A DNA stretch of 64,000 bases from Frigoribacterium sp. CFBP 13712 (GTDB lineage: Bacteria > Actinomycetota > Actinomycetes > Actinomycetales > Microbacteriaceae): NCBI RefSeq assembly GCF_014842255.1, contig NZ_JACYVH010000003.1, forward strand, positions 203,222 to 267,221, in the 5' to 3' direction. The position numbers were made by a program, and so were the translations under genes. This document shows positions 61,449-64,000 of the stretch, piece after piece. How positions within the stretch are numbered: the stretch's first letter is position 1; every line of letters begins with the position of its first letter. The notes beneath the pieces are model-generated. The model was given only the letters and a program-made list of their open reading frames with translations. It searched no databases and had not been told where the DNA came from.

Positions 61449-61829
61449 TCAGTGGAAGCTGTCGCCGCAGGCGCAGCTCCCCTGGGCGTTCGGGTTGTCG
61501 ATCGTGAAGCCCTGCTTCTGGATGGTGTCCTCGAAGTCGATGGCGGCGCCGTCGAGGTACGGCACGCTCATCTTGTCGACGACGACCTCGACACCGTCGT
61601 AGTCGACGGTCGCGTCGTTCTCGAGCAGGCGCTCGTCGAAGTAGAGCTGGTAGATCAGACCGGAGCAGCCACCGGGCTGGACGGCGACACGGAGACGCAG
61701 GTCGTCTCGCCCCTCCTGCATCAGGAGGCTCTTGACCTTTCCGGCTGCGGTATCGGTGAGCTTGACGCCGTGGGCGGGCGTCTCGGTCGAAACGGCCGTC
61801 TCGACGACGGGGGTCGCGGTGTCGGTCAT
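61449..61829 (-). CDS. erpA: iron-sulfur cluster insertion protein ErpA / HesB-like
   Basis: 126 aa. A-type carrier with three invariant Cys: C55 in QPGGCSGLIY, and C119 and C121 in GSCACGDSFH. It hands [Fe-S] clusters to apo-proteins; placed beside the oxidase and Rieske genes, it fits cluster supply for respiration. The N-terminal 20 residues are Thr/Glu-rich and variable. ATG 61829 has GGAGG close upstream. A hairpin of only about 7 bp lies beyond the stop, so termination is uncertain. Confidence 0.92.
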   Translation of the reverse strand: MTDTATPVVETAVSTETPAHGVKLTDTAAGKVKSLLMQEGRDDLRLRVAVQPGGCSGLIYQLYFDERLLENDATVDYDGVEVVVDKMSVPYLDGAAIDFEDTIQKQGFTIDNPNAQGSCACGDSFH

Positions 61830-61926
61830 GGAGCCTCCTTCAAGCGGGTGCGAGTGCTCTGCACTCCTCGTCGACCAGTGTAAGCAGCGGACCCGGGGAT
61901 TTGTTCCCCCCGGGTCGATGATCCGG

Positions 61927-63345
61927 TCAGCGGATCTCGGCGTCGAGTCGTGCGATGAGGATGGCCTCCGTGAGGATGGCCTTCTGGAGCACCCCGAGAT
62001 GCTGCGACTCATTGGGGCTGTGCGCGCGGGTGTCGGGGTCTTCGACGCCGGTCACCAGGATCTCCGCGTGCGGGAAGGTCTTCACGAGGTCGGCGATGAA
62101 CGGGATCGAGCCTCCGATGCCGGTCTGGACCGGCGCCTCGCCCCAGCCCTCGGTCATCGCCACGGTCACGTCGGCGATCGCCGGCCCGCTCGTGTCGACG
62201 AGGAACGGGTCCCCCGTGTCGACGTCGTCGATCGAGACATGCGCACCGAACGGCGGGTCCGTCAGCAGGTGCTCGCGCAGCGCCTCGTAGGCCTCGGCCG
62301 CGGGCTGCCCCGGGGCGACGCGCGCGCTGATGCGGACGGACACCTCGGGCGAGAGCGTGTTGGAGGCGTTCGCGACGGTCGGAGCATCGATCCCCGTGAC
62401 GGTGATCGACGGCTGCGACCACACCCGGCTCAGGAGGGGGCCGTGTCCGATCGTCCGGACGCCCTCGAGAAGGCCGGACTCCTCCCGGAGGGTCTCCTCC
62501 GACTGCTCGGGGTGCTGCGCGTCGCGGCTGCGGAGACCGGCGACGGCCACGCCGCCGTCGTCGTCGTGGAGCGAGGCCAGGAGGCGCACCATCGCCATCA
62601 TGGCGTCCGGGACGACACCGCCGAGCATCCCCGAATGCGAGGCGTGGGCGAGGGTGCGGACCGTGAGTCGGAACGTCACATTGCCCCGGAGCCCCACGGT
62701 GATGGCCGGGACGGTGGTGCTCCAGTTGTCGGAGTCGGCCACCACGATCACATCGGCGGCCAACTGGTCGCGGTGCTGCGCGAGGAAGTCCGCGAACGAC
62801 CTCGAGCCGAACTCCTCCTCGCCCTCGATGAACAGGGCAACGCCCACGCCGAGGTCGTCGCCGACGACCTCGCGGACGGCACGGAGCGCGGCGACGTGGG
62901 TCATGACGCCGGCCTTGTCATCGGACGCACCGCGACCGTAGAGGCGGTCGCCCTTCAGCGTGGGCTCGAAGGGCGGAGTGTCCCAGTGCGCGTCGTCCCC
63001 CTGGGGTTGGACGTCGTGGTGCGCGTACAGCAGGACGGTCTTCTTGCCGTCGCGCGCCTCCCGACGGGCCAGGACGGCAGGCTGACCGGTCGCGCCGGTG
63101 TCGCCGATCGGAGCCCGGCTGACCGTCACCTCGTCGAAGAGGCCCGTCTCGCGGACCAGCTGGGCGACGGCCTCGGCGCTCTCCGCGACGTGGGCGGGGT
63201 CGAAGGCGTCCCACGAGACGGAGGGGATGCGCACGAGCGACGAGAGATCGGCGATCGTCGATGGGAGCCCGGCGTGCACGGCCTCCGCGAGTTCGCTGAC
63301 AGTACGGGGGTCGGTCGGTCGGACGGGGTGCTGCGAGTCGGTCAT
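61927..63345 (-). CDS. M20-family dipeptidase
   Basis: 472 aa. Metal-binding blocks: VLLYAHHDVQPQGD near 100 (His and Asp), LYGRGASDDKAGVMTHVAALR near 130 (bridging Asp) and FIEGEEEFGS near 165 (catalytic Glu), with a dimerisation domain at about 200-330. Resembles CNDP/PepV-like dipeptidases that act on peptides and beta-Ala dipeptides. ATG 63345; TAAGAT lies 7 bases upstream, a leaderless geometry. Distinct from the M20 gene at 22346. Confidence 0.9.
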   Translation of the reverse strand: MTDSQHPVRPTDPRTVSELAEAVHAGLPSTIADLSSLVRIPSVSWDAFDPAHVAESAEAVAQLVRETGLFDEVTVSRAPIGDTGATGQPAVLARREARDGKKTVLLYAHHDVQPQGDDAHWDTPPFEPTLKGDRLYGRGASDDKAGVMTHVAALRAVREVVGDDLGVGVALFIEGEEEFGSRSFADFLAQHRDQLAADVIVVADSDNWSTTVPAITVGLRGNVTFRLTVRTLAHASHSGMLGGVVPDAMMAMVRLLASLHDDDGGVAVAGLRSRDAQHPEQSEETLREESGLLEGVRTIGHGPLLSRVWSQPSITVTGIDAPTVANASNTLSPEVSVRISARVAPGQPAAEAYEALREHLLTDPPFGAHVSIDDVDTGDPFLVDTSGPAIADVTVAMTEGWGEAPVQTGIGGSIPFIADLVKTFPHAEILVTGVEDPDTRAHSPNESQHLGVLQKAILTEAILIARLDAEIR

Positions 63346-63352
63346 GCAGGTA

Positions 63353-63358
63353 ATCTTA
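63353..63358 (-). promoter_or_regulatory. -10 hexamer TAAGAT, leaderless spacing
   Basis: TAAGAT on the minus strand ends 7 bases before the ATG of the M20 dipeptidase gene. Confidence 0.5.
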
Positions 63359-63386
63359 GGAACTCGTTCAACCCCGAGGAATATCC

Positions 63387-63965
63387 GTGGCCAAGGCAGA
63401 AGACAAGACCGACTCGTCGACGCAGGTCGTCGACCCCGAATCGACGACGATCGGCAAGGGTCGCCCGACGCCGACCAGGCGCGAGCGCGAGGAGGCGAAC
63501 CGACGTCCTCTGGTCGCCACCGGCAAGGAGGCGCAGAAGGCCCAGCGGGCCCGCCTCGCCGAGGTACGCGAGCGGCAGCGTGTGGGTATGGCCAACGGCG
63601 AGGAGAAGTTCCTCCCCGAACGCGACAAGGGCCCGCAGCGCAAGTTCATCCGCGACTACGTCGACGCGCGGTACAGCGTCGGCGAGGCGATGATCCCGAT
63701 CATGGTGCTCGTCATCGTGATGAGCATCATCCAGGTGGCCGCCATCCAGATGATCACCCTCTTCGTCCTCTGGGGCTTCTTCATCGTCGCCGTGATCGAC
63801 TGCCTCGTGGTGGGTCGCCTGGTCACGTCGAAGCTCACCGAGAAGTACGGTGCCGGCAACGTCCAGCGGGGCAACAAGTGGTACGCCGCCATGCGGGCCA
63901 TGCAGATGAAGCCCATGCGCATGCCGAAGCCGCAGATCAAGCGCGGTCAGTACCCGACGGTCTGA
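63387..63965 (+). CDS. DUF3043 domain-containing membrane protein
   Basis: 192 aa. Charged N-terminal half with KGRPTPTRREREEANRRPL near 30-48, then DKGPQRKFIRDYVDARYSVGEAMIPIMVL near 75-103, which is the DUF3043 hallmark, and two membrane helices at about 98-120 and 122-145. Conserved across actinobacteria, function unknown. GTG start with a GAGGA site 7 bases upstream, divergent from the dipeptidase (41 bases between starts). Confidence 0.9.
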   Translation: MAKAEDKTDSSTQVVDPESTTIGKGRPTPTRREREEANRRPLVATGKEAQKAQRARLAEVRERQRVGMANGEEKFLPERDKGPQRKFIRDYVDARYSVGEAMIPIMVLVIVMSIIQVAAIQMITLFVLWGFFIVAVIDCLVVGRLVTSKLTEKYGAGNVQRGNKWYAAMRAMQMKPMRMPKPQIKRGQYPTV

Positions 63966-64000
63966 CGCCTCTCCGACTCCACGACGCCGCCCCCCCCCTC

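Noticed and set aside
63990..63998. Run of nine C at the right end of the window
   Set aside because: A short homopolymer at the end, after the DUF3043 stop; nothing more can be said and sequencing error is possible.

Overview
The window is chromosomal DNA of a very GC-rich actinomycete, most likely a member of the Microbacteriaceae (Curtobacterium/Frigoribacterium/Clavibacter neighbourhood). The evidence is gene content: mycothiol ligase MshC, RNA polymerase-binding protein RbpA, PafB/PafC with TatA/TatC and HelY, the actinobacterial qcrCAB plus ctaCDEF respiratory chain, and a DUF3043 protein. I see no phage, transposase, CRISPR array, restriction-modification system or antibiotic cluster. 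It reads as core genome with small accessory islands.

Layout. 1-3.2 kb: phosphoglycerate-mutase-like phosphatase and sirtuin (minus), then TrmH methyltransferase and a D,D-carboxypeptidase (plus). 3.3-9.4 kb: SGNH hydrolase, acyl-CoA dehydrogenase, DinB translationally coupled to an SF2 helicase, and two unknown proteins. 9.4-13.2 kb: four-gene quaternary-amine ABC importer. 13.3-17.9 kb: catabolic island with LLM monooxygenase, XRE-cupin regulator, NCS1 permease and Asp/Glu/hydantoin racemase. 17.9-22.2 kb: MFS pump, type II NADH dehydrogenase, acidic repeat protein, aldo/keto reductase, tRNA-Leu(GAG). 22.3-28.0 kb: M20 hydrolase, UppP, MshC and a two-component system. 28.0-37.7 kb: PAC2, HAD, TrmI, tandem FKBP lipoprotein, PafB, PafC, TatA, TatC and HelY. 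This is the well-known proteasome neighbourhood, but with no arc, dop, pup, prcBA or pafA between TrmI and FKBP. 37.7-43.6 kb: Lnt, RbpA, GDPD/SPFH/NfeD operon, SDR and NUDIX. 43.7-46.6 kb: unknown protein, FolE, a FolP2-like protein and a RibD-like reductase. 46.6-51.6 kb: divergent dhaKLM and glpF-glpK for glycerol/dihydroxyacetone use. 51.7-61.3 kb: TrpD, then CtaE-QcrCAB (plus) converging on CtaC-CtaD-CtaF (minus), separated by about 1 kb of unusual gene-free DNA with a pentanucleotide microsatellite. 61.4-64 kb: ErpA, M20 dipeptidase, DUF3043 protein.

Cross-cutting signals. Many start codons (GTG or ATG) lie 6-8 bases after a TANNNT hexamer, the geometry of leaderless transcription. A 10-base word, AGGAGGCGCG and its complement, recurs at least 15 times, twice as almost identical 35-36-base hairpins at gene ends and once as an inverted pair inside helY. 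Gene boundaries were taken from family comparison, ribosome-binding sites and, for leaderless genes, the -10 spacing. No database or alignment was available.
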